From contig JAQNCT010000013.1 of assembly GCA_029077825.1 (NCBI GenBank), forward strand, positions 1-56,311: DNA of 56,311 nt. Direction: 5' to 3'. The DNA is from Acidocella sp. (GTDB lineage: Bacteria; Pseudomonadota; Alphaproteobacteria; Acetobacterales; Acetobacteraceae). Below, one piece after another: positions 20,575 to 29,495 of this stretch (positions are counted from its first letter, which is position 1; each line of letters starts with the position of its first letter). The translations under genes and the position numbers were made by a program. Under the pieces are notes generated by a model. The model searched no databases and was not told the DNA's origin. It worked only from the letters and a program-made list of their open reading frames with translations.

Positions 20575-21045
20575 TTAGTCGTCGGTTGAAGTCCCGCCAT
20601 CGACCATGCGGTTAGCACCTACGGGCACTTTGGCCTGGCCTTTTGAGATCGGGATGGTCTTCACCACCGGTTGTGGCACAGGCCGCACTAAATCAACATG
20701 CAACAATCCGTTATCGAGCCAGGCCCCTTTCACTTCAATCCCCTCGGCGATCACGAACGCGCGCTGGAACTGCCGGGCTGCGATGCCCCGGTGCAGAAAC
20801 ACCCGGCCATTGCCATCGTCAGTCTGGCGGCCACGGATGACAAGCTGGTTGTCCTCCAGGGTGATTTGCAAATCATCCATGGTGAAACCGGCCACCGCCA
20901 GCGTGATGCGCAGCGAGATCGGGCTGAGTTGCTCGATGTTATAGGGTGGGTACCCGTCAGATGAGCTTTTTGCGGCGCGTTCGATCATTTGTTCGAGATG
21001 ATCAAAGCCGAGAAATAAAGGCGACGTAAAGACACGGGTATTCAT
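20575..21045 (-). CDS. Small heat-shock protein, Hsp20/IbpA type
   Basis: This ATP-independent holdase chaperone has 156 residues. ATG 21045 is chosen because GGGGAG lies 6 bases upstream and the sequence then matches IbpA-type starts (MNTRVFTSPLFLGFDHLEQM). The alpha-crystallin domain spans ~residues 38-130, with YNIEQLSPISLRITLAVAGF, the ARQFQRAFVIAEGI block and the GLLHVDLVRPVP motif. A candidate heat-shock sigma promoter lies 60-90 bases upstream. DUF1150 follows it. Confidence 0.93.
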   Translation of the reverse strand: MNTRVFTSPLFLGFDHLEQMIERAAKSSSDGYPPYNIEQLSPISLRITLAVAGFTMDDLQITLEDNQLVIRGRQTDDGNGRVFLHRGIAARQFQRAFVIAEGIEVKGAWLDNGLLHVDLVRPVPQPVVKTIPISKGQAKVPVGANRMVDGGTSTDD

Positions 21046-21105
21046 TGTGGCTCCCCCTGGTTGAGCGAAGCAGTTCTGCGGACCCAAAAGCGGCATCCAC
21101 TGATG

Positions 21106-21136
21106 GTATGTTGTCACAATCTACGCGTCTTGCAAG
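21106..21136 (-). promoter_or_regulatory. Candidate sigma-32 promoter for hsp20
   Basis: Read on the minus strand, CTTGCAA (21136-21130) and CAACATAC (21113-21106) are separated by 16 bases. The E. coli heat-shock consensus is CTTGAAA, 11-16 bases, CCCCATNT. The -35 matches 6 of 7 positions; the -10 keeps the first C and the CAT core. Position about 60 bases before the start codon is reasonable. The match is by eye only. Confidence 0.45.
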
Positions 21137-21179
21137 TGGGCGCGTTGCCGGGTGGGCGAGCAAGCGGTAATATGGAGAG

Positions 21180-21710
21180 ATGTCTGAACAAAAACTGCTC
21201 CTGCCTATATTAATTGTGCCTGATCCGCTGCTGCGCAAAATCTGCCGGGCGGTGACGCCTGATGATATGAAGCGGGTGAAAACCCTGATCCCACAGATGT
21301 TTGCCACCATGTACAAGGCTCCCGGCATCGGGCTGGCGGCCCCCCAGGTGGGAGCACTGCTGCGGCTGGTGGTGATTGACCTAGCACCTGAGAAAGTGCC
21401 GGCCCCGTTGGCGTTGATTAACCCTGAAGTGATCGCCAAGAGCGAGGATAAAGCCACCCGCGAGGAAGGTTGCCTCTCCTTGCCGGACCAATATGCCGAT
21501 GTCACCCGCCCGGCCTGGGTACGTGTGCGCTACCTTGATGAGGCGGGCCAGAAGCAGGAAATTGAGGGTGATGGCCTTATGGCAACCTGCTTGCAACATG
21601 AAATCGACCATTTGAACGGCGTGCTGTTTGTGGATTATCTTTCCTCCTTGAAGCGCAACATGCTGCTGCGGCGGTTGGCCAAGGAACAAAAAGACCGGAA
21701 GGGCCGGTGA
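21180..21710 (+). CDS. def: Peptide deformylase
   Basis: Deformylase removes the N-formyl group from nascent proteins. The 176-residue protein has all three motifs: GIGLAAPQVG, EGCLSLP with metal ligand Cys98, and QHEIDHLNG with His140, Glu141 and His144. ATG 21180 overlaps a GGAGAG ribosome binding region. It diverges from hsp20. The fmt start follows one base after its stop, giving the usual def-fmt pair. Confidence 0.96.
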   Translation: MSEQKLLLPILIVPDPLLRKICRAVTPDDMKRVKTLIPQMFATMYKAPGIGLAAPQVGALLRLVVIDLAPEKVPAPLALINPEVIAKSEDKATREEGCLSLPDQYADVTRPAWVRVRYLDEAGQKQEIEGDGLMATCLQHEIDHLNGVLFVDYLSSLKRNMLLRRLAKEQKDRKGR

Positions 21711-21711
21711 T

Positions 21712-22617
21712 ATGCGCATAGCCTTCATGGGCTCACCGGAGTTTGCGGTGCCGGCTCTGCAAGCGCTGGTGGCAGCCGGGCATGAGGTGGCGGCGGTGTA
21801 CGCCCAGCCCCCCAAGCCTGCCGGGCGCGGCCAGCATGAAACCCCCTGCCCGGTTCACGCGGCGGCTTTGGCCATGAGGCTGAACGTGCGCACGCCCAAG
21901 CGGTTGCGGGGCAATGTTGAAGAAGCTGAATTTTTTGCTAGCCTGAAGTTAGATATAGCGGTGGTGGCGGCCTATGGGTTGATTTTACCTGCGGTGATTC
22001 TCAGCGCCCCAAGGCTTGGTTGCTTGAACATTCACGCCAGCCTGCTGCCACGCTGGCGCGGTGCCGCCCCCATCCAGGCCGCCATTCTGGCAGGGGATGA
22101 CGCTACTGGCATCACCATCATGCAAATGGACGCCGGGTTAGATACTGGCGCCATGCTTCTCTCAGAAGCCACCCCGATTGGCCCGCATGACACCGCAGCT
22201 GACCTGCATGACCGACTGGCCGAAATCGGCGGACGGCTGATTTTGCGCGCCTTGAGCACCCCGCAAACCCCCAAAGTCCAGGATGATACGCTTTCCACCT
22301 ACGCGCCGAAACTCTCCCGCGAGGACGCCCGGCTGAATTTCACCAAAAGTGCAGTGGAACTTGAACGCCAAATCCGCGCGTACCACCCCTGGCCGGGCAG
22401 CCTCGCGTTACTGGGCACTGCGGTTATTAAATTTTTGGCGGCTGAAATTGTGCCTGGTGAGGGCATTCCGGGTGAAATTCTGGATGACAAACTCACCATT
22501 GCCTGTGGTGAGGGTGCCCTGCGCCCCACCCTGCTGCAACGTGCTGGTAAAACTCCCATGAGCACATCAGCGTTTCTGCGCGGCTTTCCGGTGGCGGCTG
22601 AGTCCAGGTTTTTTTGA
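21712..22617 (+). CDS. fmt: Methionyl-tRNA formyltransferase
   Basis: This enzyme formylates initiator Met-tRNA using 10-formyltetrahydrofolate. The 301-residue protein starts MRIAFMGSPEFAVPAL. It carries the catalytic/folate site HASLLPRWRGAAPIQAAI and ITIMQMDAGLDTGAML, followed by a C-terminal tRNA-binding barrel. It sits between def and truA. Its stop codon overlaps the TTG start of truA in the sequence TTGA. Confidence 0.96.
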   Translation: MRIAFMGSPEFAVPALQALVAAGHEVAAVYAQPPKPAGRGQHETPCPVHAAALAMRLNVRTPKRLRGNVEEAEFFASLKLDIAVVAAYGLILPAVILSAPRLGCLNIHASLLPRWRGAAPIQAAILAGDDATGITIMQMDAGLDTGAMLLSEATPIGPHDTAADLHDRLAEIGGRLILRALSTPQTPKVQDDTLSTYAPKLSREDARLNFTKSAVELERQIRAYHPWPGSLALLGTAVIKFLAAEIVPGEGIPGEILDDKLTIACGEGALRPTLLQRAGKTPMSTSAFLRGFPVAAESRFF

Positions 22618-23378
22618 CCTTGTTGTGGGCGCTGGAAGTCGAGTATGACGGCACACCCTTCATGGGCTGGCAGCGCCAAAAGCATGGGCTGGCCATTCAA
22701 CAAATTATGGAAGAAGCCGGCGCCATGCTGTGCGGCGGCGACCCACCGGCCGCCATCGCCTCTGGCCGGACTGACGCCGGGGTACATGCGCTGGGCCAGG
22801 TGGTGCAAATGGAACTGCCGGATTACCCGGCAAAGCGGATTCGTGAGGCGCTGAACCATCATATGAAGCCGCACCCGGTGGTGGTGCTGCGGGCGGTGCA
22901 TGCCCCGGCGAATTGGAATGCGCGGTTTTCCGCCATTGAGCGTACTTACCGCTATATTATTTCCAACCGTGAGGTGTGGCCCACGATTGAGGCCAACCGG
23001 GTATGGCATGTGCGCCAGCCCTTGGATGCGGCGGCGATGCAACGGGCGGCGAATTTACTGCTGGGGCACCATGATTTTTCCTCCTTCCGGGCTTCGGCCT
23101 GCCAAGCCAAATCCCCCATCAAAACCCTTGACGAACTAACCGTAACCCGCACCGGTAGCCAAATTATAGTCATGGCACGGGCGCGGAGTTTCCTGCACCA
23201 CCAGGTCCGCAACATGGTAGGCTCATTGAAAATGGTTGGTGAGGGCACGTGGCCGGAACAGCGGGTGGCTGAGGTGTTGGCAGCCCGCAACCGCGCGGTG
23301 GCTGGCCCCACGGCCCCGGCGGACGGGTTGTATTTTGTAAATGTAAAGTACGCCCAAAATATATTCGAAGAGTCATAA
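22614..23378 (+). CDS. truA: tRNA pseudouridine(38-40) synthase
   Basis: TruA isomerises uridines 38-40 in the tRNA anticodon arm. The 254-residue protein shows the catalytic ASGRTDAGVHALGQV with Asp54, the HDFSSFRA segment and RSFLHHQVRNMVGSL. Translation must start at a TTG (22614, alternatives 22620 or 22623), because the conserved LEVEYDGTPFMGWQRQ begins only a few codons later and no ATG/GTG precedes it in frame. TTG 22614 overlaps the fmt stop, indicating coupling. Confidence 0.94.
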   Translation: MTLLWALEVEYDGTPFMGWQRQKHGLAIQQIMEEAGAMLCGGDPPAAIASGRTDAGVHALGQVVQMELPDYPAKRIREALNHHMKPHPVVVLRAVHAPANWNARFSAIERTYRYIISNREVWPTIEANRVWHVRQPLDAAAMQRAANLLLGHHDFSSFRASACQAKSPIKTLDELTVTRTGSQIIVMARARSFLHHQVRNMVGSLKMVGEGTWPEQRVAEVLAARNRAVAGPTAPADGLYFVNVKYAQNIFEES

Positions 23379-23495
23379 TGCTCATGGCTCCGGAATGATG
23401 ACACGCGCACGGCCCCGCTGATGCAGATGTTACGGCTGGCAAGTTGAAAAGCTGCGGTAATCAGCCGACCATGCCGGGTATCAGGAGTCGCGTTT

Positions 23496-26400
23496 ATGCC
23501 ATATGAAAACTTCGTCCATCTGCGGGTACATTCGGCCTATTCGCTCTCGGAAGGGGCGATCAAGGTGGAGCAAATCCCGGCATTGGCGCGGGCGGGCAAT
23601 ATGCCAGCGGTGGCAATTACGGATACCTCTAACATGTTCGGGGCGTTGGAATTTTCGCAATATTGTCTGGCGAAAGGCATCCAGCCGCTTATTGGCTGCC
23701 AGTTGGGCCTGGCCCGCAAAGGCAGTGCGTTGCTGGCACCTGATTACGTGGTACTGCTGGCACAAACCCCCACCGGATTTGCCAATTTACAAAAACTCTC
23801 CTCTTTGAGTTTTTTAAACAACGAGGCCAGCGCCAAGGCGCAAATTTCAATGGAAATGTTGGCAGAACACGCGCAAGGGCTGTTTTTGCTCACCGGCGGG
23901 GCGCATGGGCCTATCGGCAGGCTGCTGGCAGAAGGCCAGATGGCGGAGGCTCAAAATATTTTGGCCGCGTTAAAGGCGCTGTTCCCTGAGCGGATTGGCA
24001 TGGAATTGCAGCGCCATGGTGAAAAACTCGAGGAGGCGGTTGAGCCGGGGTTGATCACCCTGGCTGATAAATTCGCCATCCCCTTGGTTGCCACCAATGA
24101 ATGTTACTTCTCCACACCAGGAATGTATGAAGCCCATGATGCGCTGCTGTGCATTGCCGAAGGCCGCGTGTTGGCAGAACCAGACCGGCGGCGGGTAACA
24201 CCAGAACACTGGTTCAAGCCGGCTGCGGCTATGCGTAAATTATTCGCTGATTTGCCCGAAGCCTGTGACAATACCATCGCCATTGCGCAAAGCTGTGCTG
24301 CCATGGCGGAAACCAGTAAGCCGCTATTGCCCACTTGCCCCAAAGTGCGCGCGGGTACCACCGAGGCACAAACCATCCGCGCCATGGCTGGCGAAGGGCT
24401 GGAAGCCAGGCTGGATGCCATAAAACTAGCCGAAGATTTACGCGCGCCCTACCGTGAGCGGCTGCGCTTTGAGCTTGGCGTGATCGAGCAGATGGGTTTT
24501 CCGGGCTACTTCCTGATCGTGGCGGATTTTATCCAATGGGCAAAGTCACAAAAAATTCCGGTGGGGCCGGGGCGTGGGTCAGGTGCTGGCTCGGTGGTGG
24601 CGTGGGCGCTGCTGATTACTGATTTGGACCCGATAAATTTTGGGCTTTTGTTTGAGCGGTTTTTGAACCCTGAACGTGTTTCAATGCCGGATTTCGACAT
24701 CGATTTTTGCCAGGAGCGGCGCGATGAGGTGATTGCCTATGTAACGCGTGAATACGGCAAGGACCGCGTGGCGCAAATTATCACCTTTGGTAAATTGCAA
24801 GCCCGTGCCGCCGTGCGTGATGTGGGGCGCGTTCTGGGGCTGCCATATGGGCAAGTCAATAAAGTAGCGGAGCTGATCCCCAACAATCCGGCCAAACCGG
24901 TAACGCTGCAACAAGCCATTGATGGTGAGCCGAAATTACAGGAGTTGCGCGCCCAGGATGAAGCGTTGCGGCGGTTGATGGAAATTGCCTTGCAACTGGA
25001 AGGTTTATACCGCCACGCCAGCACCCATGCCGCCGGTGTGGTGATTGGTGACCGCCCGCTCAACCAGCTGGTGCCACTATATAAAGACCCGCGCTCGGAT
25101 TTATTGGTCACGCAATATTCGATGAAATATGTCGAGCAAGCCGGGCTGGTAAAATTTGGCTTTTTGGGCCTGACCACGCTGACCGTGCTGGACAGAACCC
25201 TGAAATTTTTGGCCGAACAAGGGGTGACAATTGATCTGGCCACCCTGCCCCTGGATGATGCCAAAACCTATGAGATGATTTCCAAAGGTGACACTGGCGG
25301 TGTGTTTACATTTGAAACGCAAGGCTACCGAGCGGCTTTGTTGCAGATGCGGCCTGATAAATTTGAAGACCTCGTCGCCATCCAGGCGCTCAACCGGCCC
25401 GGCCCGATGGCAAATATCCCAGATTATTGTGCACGCAAGCGCGGCGCCCCCTGGGAACCGCCGCACCCGGTGCTGGCGACCATTCTGGGTGAGACCTTCG
25501 GCATTATGGTGTACCAAGAACAGGTGATGCAGATCGCTCAGGTGATGGCCGGCTACACCCTGGCCGGTGCTGATTTATTGCGCCGTGCGATGGGTAAAAA
25601 AATTCGCTCTGAGATGGATGCGCAGCGCAAAATTTTTACCGATGGTGCGATCGCCCAAGGGTTTGATGTGGCCAAGGCCGAAGACGTGTTTGATTTGATG
25701 GCGAAGTTTGCTGACTACGGCTTCAACAAATCGCACGCGGCGGCTTACGCGCTGGTCTCGTACCAGACCGCTTATTTGCGAGCGAATTATCCGGTGGCGT
25801 TCCTGGCCGCCTGTATGAGCCTGGCCCAGGCCAACACCGAAAAGCTCGCCTCATTGCGCCAAGATGCCCTGCGGTTGGGGATTGCGGTGCTGCCACCTGA
25901 CATCAATGCCTCCGGCGCTGATTTTACGGTGGAGAAGCAACATGATGGCACGTTAGCGATCCGTTACGCGCTCGGCGCCATCAAACGCGTGGGTGCTGCC
26001 GCCATGGCTCAAATTGTGGCCGCCAGAGGGGCTGAAAAATTCAAAAGCCTGGCTGATTTTTCCGCCCGGCTTGACGCGCGTGCCGCCACCAAAGGCCAGT
26101 TGGAAACTCTGGCAAAAGCCGGTGCATTGGATTCAATTGTCAACAACCGCGCGCAGGTTTTTGCCCTGGCTGAAACCATCATACGGCGCGCCCAAGCCCA
26201 GGCAGAAGAACGTGAGTCAGGGCAAGTTGGGTTGTTTGGCGGCGGCGAACCCGAAGCCATTCATCTGCCTGATATGCCAGACTGGCCACAAACTGACCGT
26301 TTGATTTTTGAAGCCGAGGCCATTGGGTTTCACATCAGTGCGCATCCGCTTGATATGTACGCAACCGCCCTGAAGCGCCTGGGCGTGGTGGCCTCAAGCG

Positions 26401-26909
26401 CCATTGAGCGCTGGGCCCAAAGCGGCAGCCGGATCAAACTCGCCGGCACCATGACAGCCAAAAAAGAGCGCATTACCCGCACCGGCAGCCGGATGATGTG
26501 GGTGACGCTCTCGGACATGGCCGGCAGTTTTGAAGTAACGTTATTCTCTGAGGTACTGGGCCGTAGCCGGGAGTTATTAACCGAGGGTAGCGCCTTGCTG
26601 GTAACCGCCGATGTGAAAATTGAAAATGAGGCTTTGAGAATCACGGCTCAAGACATCACGTCGCTTGACGCCGCCGCCGCCAAAGCAGGGGCTGGTTTAC
26701 GGATCTGGCTAGACCGTACCGAGGCATTGCCACACATCAAATCACTGCTGGAGCGGGAGGGCAAAGGCCGTGGCAAAGTGGCTCTGGTGCCCAAACTAGG
26801 GGTGGAGCGCAGTTTGGATGTGGTGTTGCCGGGATTGTTTAATGTCTCACCCCGCCTGGCACAGGCTTTGAAAATGATTCCAGGGGTGGAAATGGTTGAG
26901 GATGTCTGA
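23496..26909 (+). CDS. dnaE: DNA polymerase III alpha subunit
   Basis: This is the replicative polymerase catalytic subunit, 1137 residues. ATG 23496 has CAGGAGTC about eight bases upstream. Order of domains: PHP (FVHLRVHSAYSLSEGA, then VAITDTSNMFGALEF), polymerase palm with PGRGSGAGSVVAWAL and PDFDIDFCQERRDEVI (catalytic aspartates), fingers (GFNKSHAAAYALVSYQTAYL), helix-hairpin-helix (RAATKGQLETLAKAGALDS), and an OB-fold (IKLAGTMTAKKERITRTG). Length and order fit DnaE1 rather than the shorter mutagenic DnaE2. A tRNA-Val gene follows 46 bases downstream. Confidence 0.97.
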   Translation: MPYENFVHLRVHSAYSLSEGAIKVEQIPALARAGNMPAVAITDTSNMFGALEFSQYCLAKGIQPLIGCQLGLARKGSALLAPDYVVLLAQTPTGFANLQKLSSLSFLNNEASAKAQISMEMLAEHAQGLFLLTGGAHGPIGRLLAEGQMAEAQNILAALKALFPERIGMELQRHGEKLEEAVEPGLITLADKFAIPLVATNECYFSTPGMYEAHDALLCIAEGRVLAEPDRRRVTPEHWFKPAAAMRKLFADLPEACDNTIAIAQSCAAMAETSKPLLPTCPKVRAGTTEAQTIRAMAGEGLEARLDAIKLAEDLRAPYRERLRFELGVIEQMGFPGYFLIVADFIQWAKSQKIPVGPGRGSGAGSVVAWALLITDLDPINFGLLFERFLNPERVSMPDFDIDFCQERRDEVIAYVTREYGKDRVAQIITFGKLQARAAVRDVGRVLGLPYGQVNKVAELIPNNPAKPVTLQQAIDGEPKLQELRAQDEALRRLMEIALQLEGLYRHASTHAAGVVIGDRPLNQLVPLYKDPRSDLLVTQYSMKYVEQAGLVKFGFLGLTTLTVLDRTLKFLAEQGVTIDLATLPLDDAKTYEMISKGDTGGVFTFETQGYRAALLQMRPDKFEDLVAIQALNRPGPMANIPDYCARKRGAPWEPPHPVLATILGETFGIMVYQEQVMQIAQVMAGYTLAGADLLRRAMGKKIRSEMDAQRKIFTDGAIAQGFDVAKAEDVFDLMAKFADYGFNKSHAAAYALVSYQTAYLRANYPVAFLAACMSLAQANTEKLASLRQDALRLGIAVLPPDINASGADFTVEKQHDGTLAIRYALGAIKRVGAAAMAQIVAARGAEKFKSLADFSARLDARAATKGQLETLAKAGALDSIVNNRAQVFALAETIIRRAQAQAEERESGQVGLFGGGEPEAIHLPDMPDWPQTDRLIFEAEAIGFHISAHPLDMYATALKRLGVVASSAIERWAQSGSRIKLAGTMTAKKERITRTGSRMMWVTLSDMAGSFEVTLFSEVLGRSRELLTEGSALLVTADVKIENEALRITAQDITSLDAAAAKAGAGLRIWLDRTEALPHIKSLLEREGKGRGKVALVPKLGVERSLDVVLPGLFNVSPRLAQALKMIPGVEMVEDV

Positions 26910-26955
26910 AAGGCTTGCCACCAAAACGCAACACGGCTAAACCCCGCATAGGAAT

Positions 26956-27030
26956 GGGCGCGTAGCGCAGCGGTAGAGCACCACCTTGACATGGTGGGGG
27001 TCACAGGTTCAATCCCTGTCGCGCCCACCA
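26956..27030 (+). tRNA. tRNA-Val(GAC)
   Basis: A 75-base tRNA with encoded CCA. The acceptor stem is GGGCGCG/CGCGCCC. The anticodon arm CCACC-TTGACAT-GGTGG gives anticodon GAC, and the T arm CAGGTTCAATCCCTG is canonical. An AT-rich run with nine Ts (about 27043-27051) follows. I see no duplicated 3' end nearby that would mark an integrated element. Confidence 0.97.
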
Positions 27031-27163
27031 AATTTTAGAATAATTTTTTTTTATTTCACTCCTATTGGCAGGGGTATCCTGCTGTTGGACAATGGGTCTT
27101 CGGCCCGCCATACGCAGTGGTGCGAGGCTCAATTGCTGACTTTATTTCATAAGAGGACGAAAC

Positions 27164-27808
27164 ATGACCATTCAACTCGGCCAGTTGGCACCGGATTTCG
27201 AACAGGATTCCAGCCAGGGGAAAATTAAATTCTATGATTACCTGGGCTCATCCTGGGGCATTCTGTTCAGCCACCCGAAGGACTACACCCCGGTTTGCAC
27301 CACCGAACTGGCCGAAGTGGCGCGGCTGATGCCGGAATGGAAGAAGCGCAATGTGAAGCCGCTCGGCCTGTCGGTCGATACCGGCGAAAACCATGCCGGC
27401 TGGGCCGCCGATATCGTCGAGACCCAGGGCCAAGCCCTTAACTTTCCCGTGCTGGCCGACCACGACCGTAAGGTATCTGACCTGTATGGCATGGTTCACC
27501 CCGATGCTGACCCCTCAGTGACCGTGCGTTCCGTGTTCGTGATCGACCCCCATAAAAAGGTGCGGCTGATCCTGACCTACCCACCCTCCACCGGCCGGAA
27601 TTTCCTGGAAATTCTGCGGGTTGTGGATAGCTTGCAGTTGACCGACGCCCATAAAGTGGCAACCCCGGTGAACTGGCAAGACGGTGAGGATGTGATCATT
27701 GTACCCTCACTCTCCGACGAGGATGCGAAAGCCCGCTTCCCTGAAGGCTGGAAAACCCTGAAGCCCTACCTGCGGATTGTGAAGCAGCCGAAGCTGCCGC
27801 GCGGCTGA
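27164..27808 (+). CDS. 1-Cys peroxiredoxin (Prx6 type)
   Basis: This thiol peroxidase of 214 residues reduces hydrogen and organic peroxides. The peroxidatic site is HPKDYTPVCTTELAE with Cys45. The Prx6 signature TYPPSTGRNFLEILRVVDSLQ and the C-terminal KPYLRIVKQPKL are present. There is no second conserved cysteine in the C-terminal half, consistent with the 1-Cys type. ATG 27164 has AAGAGGA upstream. An intrinsic terminator closes the unit, so it is monocistronic. Confidence 0.94.
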   Translation: MTIQLGQLAPDFEQDSSQGKIKFYDYLGSSWGILFSHPKDYTPVCTTELAEVARLMPEWKKRNVKPLGLSVDTGENHAGWAADIVETQGQALNFPVLADHDRKVSDLYGMVHPDADPSVTVRSVFVIDPHKKVRLILTYPPSTGRNFLEILRVVDSLQLTDAHKVATPVNWQDGEDVIIVPSLSDEDAKARFPEGWKTLKPYLRIVKQPKLPRG

Positions 27809-27816
27809 TTTAACGA

Positions 27817-27848
27817 TTATGACGGGCCGGGAACACGGCCTGTCATAA
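27817..27848 (+). terminator. Intrinsic terminator after the peroxiredoxin gene
   Basis: A 13-bp stem (TTATGACGGGCCG with CGGCCTGTCATAA, one G-U pair) closes a six-base loop GGAACA. An A/T-rich run rather than a clean T-tract follows. It insulates the peroxiredoxin gene from the Pho-controlled operon. Confidence 0.7.
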
Positions 27849-27869
27849 TAAAACCTTTACGGGCACAGG

Positions 27870-27909
27870 GTGTCATGGAACCTTCATCATACTGTCATCG
27901 GTCTGTCAT
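27870..27909 (+). promoter_or_regulatory. Tandem Pho boxes (PhoB sites) upstream of pstB
   Basis: Four heptamers lie exactly 11 bases apart: GTGTCAT at 27870, CCTTCAT at 27881, CTGTCAT at 27892 and CTGTCAT at 27903. Against the PhoB half-site CTGTCAT they score 6, 5, 7 and 7 of 7. Two such repeats make one Pho box, so this is a double box with a perfect downstream half. The last repeat would replace the -35 element, with TATGGA near 27920 a possible -10. The regulator PhoB is encoded in the same operon, implying autoregulation. Confidence 0.85.
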
Positions 27910-27932
27910 GAAACGCGCTTATGGAGGCGCTC

Positions 27933-28757
27933 ATGGAAATAGCGAGTCACCAAATGTCCACAGTTCCTCTGCCCGCCGACCTGCAAGCCGCCGCGGCGAT
28001 GGATAAAGTAAGGGTTTCGATCCGCGACCTTAATTTCTATTATGGCGATAACCACGCGCTCAAAGACATTAATATCGACTATCTGGATCGCAAAACCACC
28101 GCCATGATCGGACCATCCGGTTGCGGCAAATCCACGCTGCTGCGGGTTTTGAACCGGATGTATGATTTATACCCAGGCCAGCGCGCTGAGGGCGAGGTGA
28201 TGCTGGGCGACCAGAACATCATCGCATCGGGCGTTGATTTAAACCGCCTGCGCCGCCGGGTTGGCATGGTATTCCAGAAGCCGACGCCATTTCCGAAATC
28301 AATCTATGAGAATGTGGTTTTCGGCGTGCGTCTGCACGAAAAACTCTCAAAATCCGAGATGGATGAGCGGGTCGAATGGGCGTTAACCCGCGCCGCCCTC
28401 TGGGGTGAGGTAAAAGACCGTCTCAACAGCTCAGCAATCGGCCTTTCGGGGGGGCAGCAGCAGCGGCTTTGCATTGCCCGCTCAATTGCGGTGCGTCCAG
28501 AAGTGCTTCTGCTCGATGAGCCGACCAGCGCGCTCGACCCGATCAGCACGTTGAAGATCGAAGAGTTGATTGATGAATTAAAGAAAGACTTCACCATCAT
28601 CATCGTGACTCACAACATGCAGCAGGCTGGCCGTTGCGCTGACCAGGTGGCGTTTTTCTATCTCGGCGAACTGGTGGAAGTTGGCTCCTCTAGCCAAATT
28701 TTCACCGCCCCGCGCGAGCGCCGCACGCAGGAATATATCACCGGCCGGTTTGGCTAA
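27933..28757 (+). CDS. pstB: Phosphate ABC transporter ATP-binding protein
   Basis: PstB powers the PstSCAB high-affinity phosphate importer. The protein has 274 residues from ATG 27933, which follows GGAGG; ATG 27921 is also in frame. Visible are Walker [10 protein letters not shown], the Q-loop [17 protein letters not shown], the signature [14 protein letters not shown], and Walker [13 protein letters not shown]. If the Pho-box promoter uses TATGGA as -10, transcription would begin almost at this codon, so the message may be nearly leaderless or start at ATG 27957. The pstS, pstC and pstA genes are not adjacent. Confidence 0.95.
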   Translation: MEIASHQMSTVPLPADLQAAAAMDKVRVSIRDLNFYYGDNHALKDINIDYLDRKTTAMIGPSGCGKSTLLRVLNRMYDLYPGQRAEGEVMLGDQNIIASGVDLNRLRRRVGMVFQKPTPFPKSIYENVVFGVRLHEKLSKSEMDERVEWALTRAALWGEVKDRLNSSAIGLSGGQQQRLCIARSIAVRPEVLLLDEPTSALDPISTLKIEELIDELKKDFTIIIVTHNMQQAGRCADQVAFFYLGELVEVGSSSQIFTAPRERRTQEYITGRFG

Positions 28758-28769
28758 GGAACAACTGAC

Positions 28770-29492
28770 ATGGCTGAAGATACCAAACATATTGTCTCGA
28801 GCTTCGAGCTTGATCTGCAGAAGCTGCGTGACATGATTGCCGCGATGGGCGGGCTGGTGGAGCGCTCTGTGGCAGATGCCACCGCCGCCTTGCTGACGCA
28901 TGACAGCGAACTCGCCGCACGGGTAGTGGCGCTGGATCCAAAAATTGACGCCGAAGAACGTGCTGTCGACCAATTCGCAGTCAAACTACTGGCATTGCGT
29001 CAGCCGGTGGCTGATGATCTGCGCCAGGTGGTGACCGCCTTGAAGATTATCACGGATCTCGAACGGATTGGCGATTACGCCTCCAACGTCGCCAAGCGCA
29101 GCTTGGTGTTGAACAAGGTGGCCAGCGCCTATTCGCTCTCTGGTATCGGCCAGATGGCCAATCTGGTGCAACAGAATTTGAAAACCGTGATTGACGCGGC
29201 TGGTGAAGCTGACCCGCAAAAGGCAATCACCATCTGGCGCGCTGACCAGATGGTGGATGATTTATACAACACCATCTTCCGCGAGCTTATCACTTACATG
29301 ATGGAAGATGCCCGCAGCATCACCGCCTGCACGCATTTGCTGTTCATCGCCAAAAACCTGGAGCGGATCGGCGATCACGCGACCAACATTGCCGAGCTGA
29401 CCTATTATGCTGTGACCGGCGAGACATTGCCAGATTTCCGCCCGAAGGGCGACCAGACCTCAGCCTATGTGCATATTGACCCGGCGAAATAA
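28770..29492 (+). CDS. phoU: Phosphate signalling regulator PhoU
   Basis: PhoU is a cytoplasmic helical-bundle protein that links PstSCAB activity to the PhoR-PhoB two-component system and represses it when phosphate is plentiful. At 240 residues it has the usual double three-helix repeat. Matching metal-binding segments are LKIITDLERIGDYASNVAKRS and HLLFIAKNLERIGDHATNIAEL. It begins 12 bases after pstB and ends 3 bases before phoB. Confidence 0.96.
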   Translation: MAEDTKHIVSSFELDLQKLRDMIAAMGGLVERSVADATAALLTHDSELAARVVALDPKIDAEERAVDQFAVKLLALRQPVADDLRQVVTALKIITDLERIGDYASNVAKRSLVLNKVASAYSLSGIGQMANLVQQNLKTVIDAAGEADPQKAITIWRADQMVDDLYNTIFRELITYMMEDARSITACTHLLFIAKNLERIGDHATNIAELTYYAVTGETLPDFRPKGDQTSAYVHIDPAK

Positions 29493-29495
29493 GCC

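Noticed and set aside
26956-27163. Possible integration site at tRNA-Val
   Set aside because: No integrase gene and no duplicated tRNA 3' end nearby; the following peroxiredoxin gene looks native.
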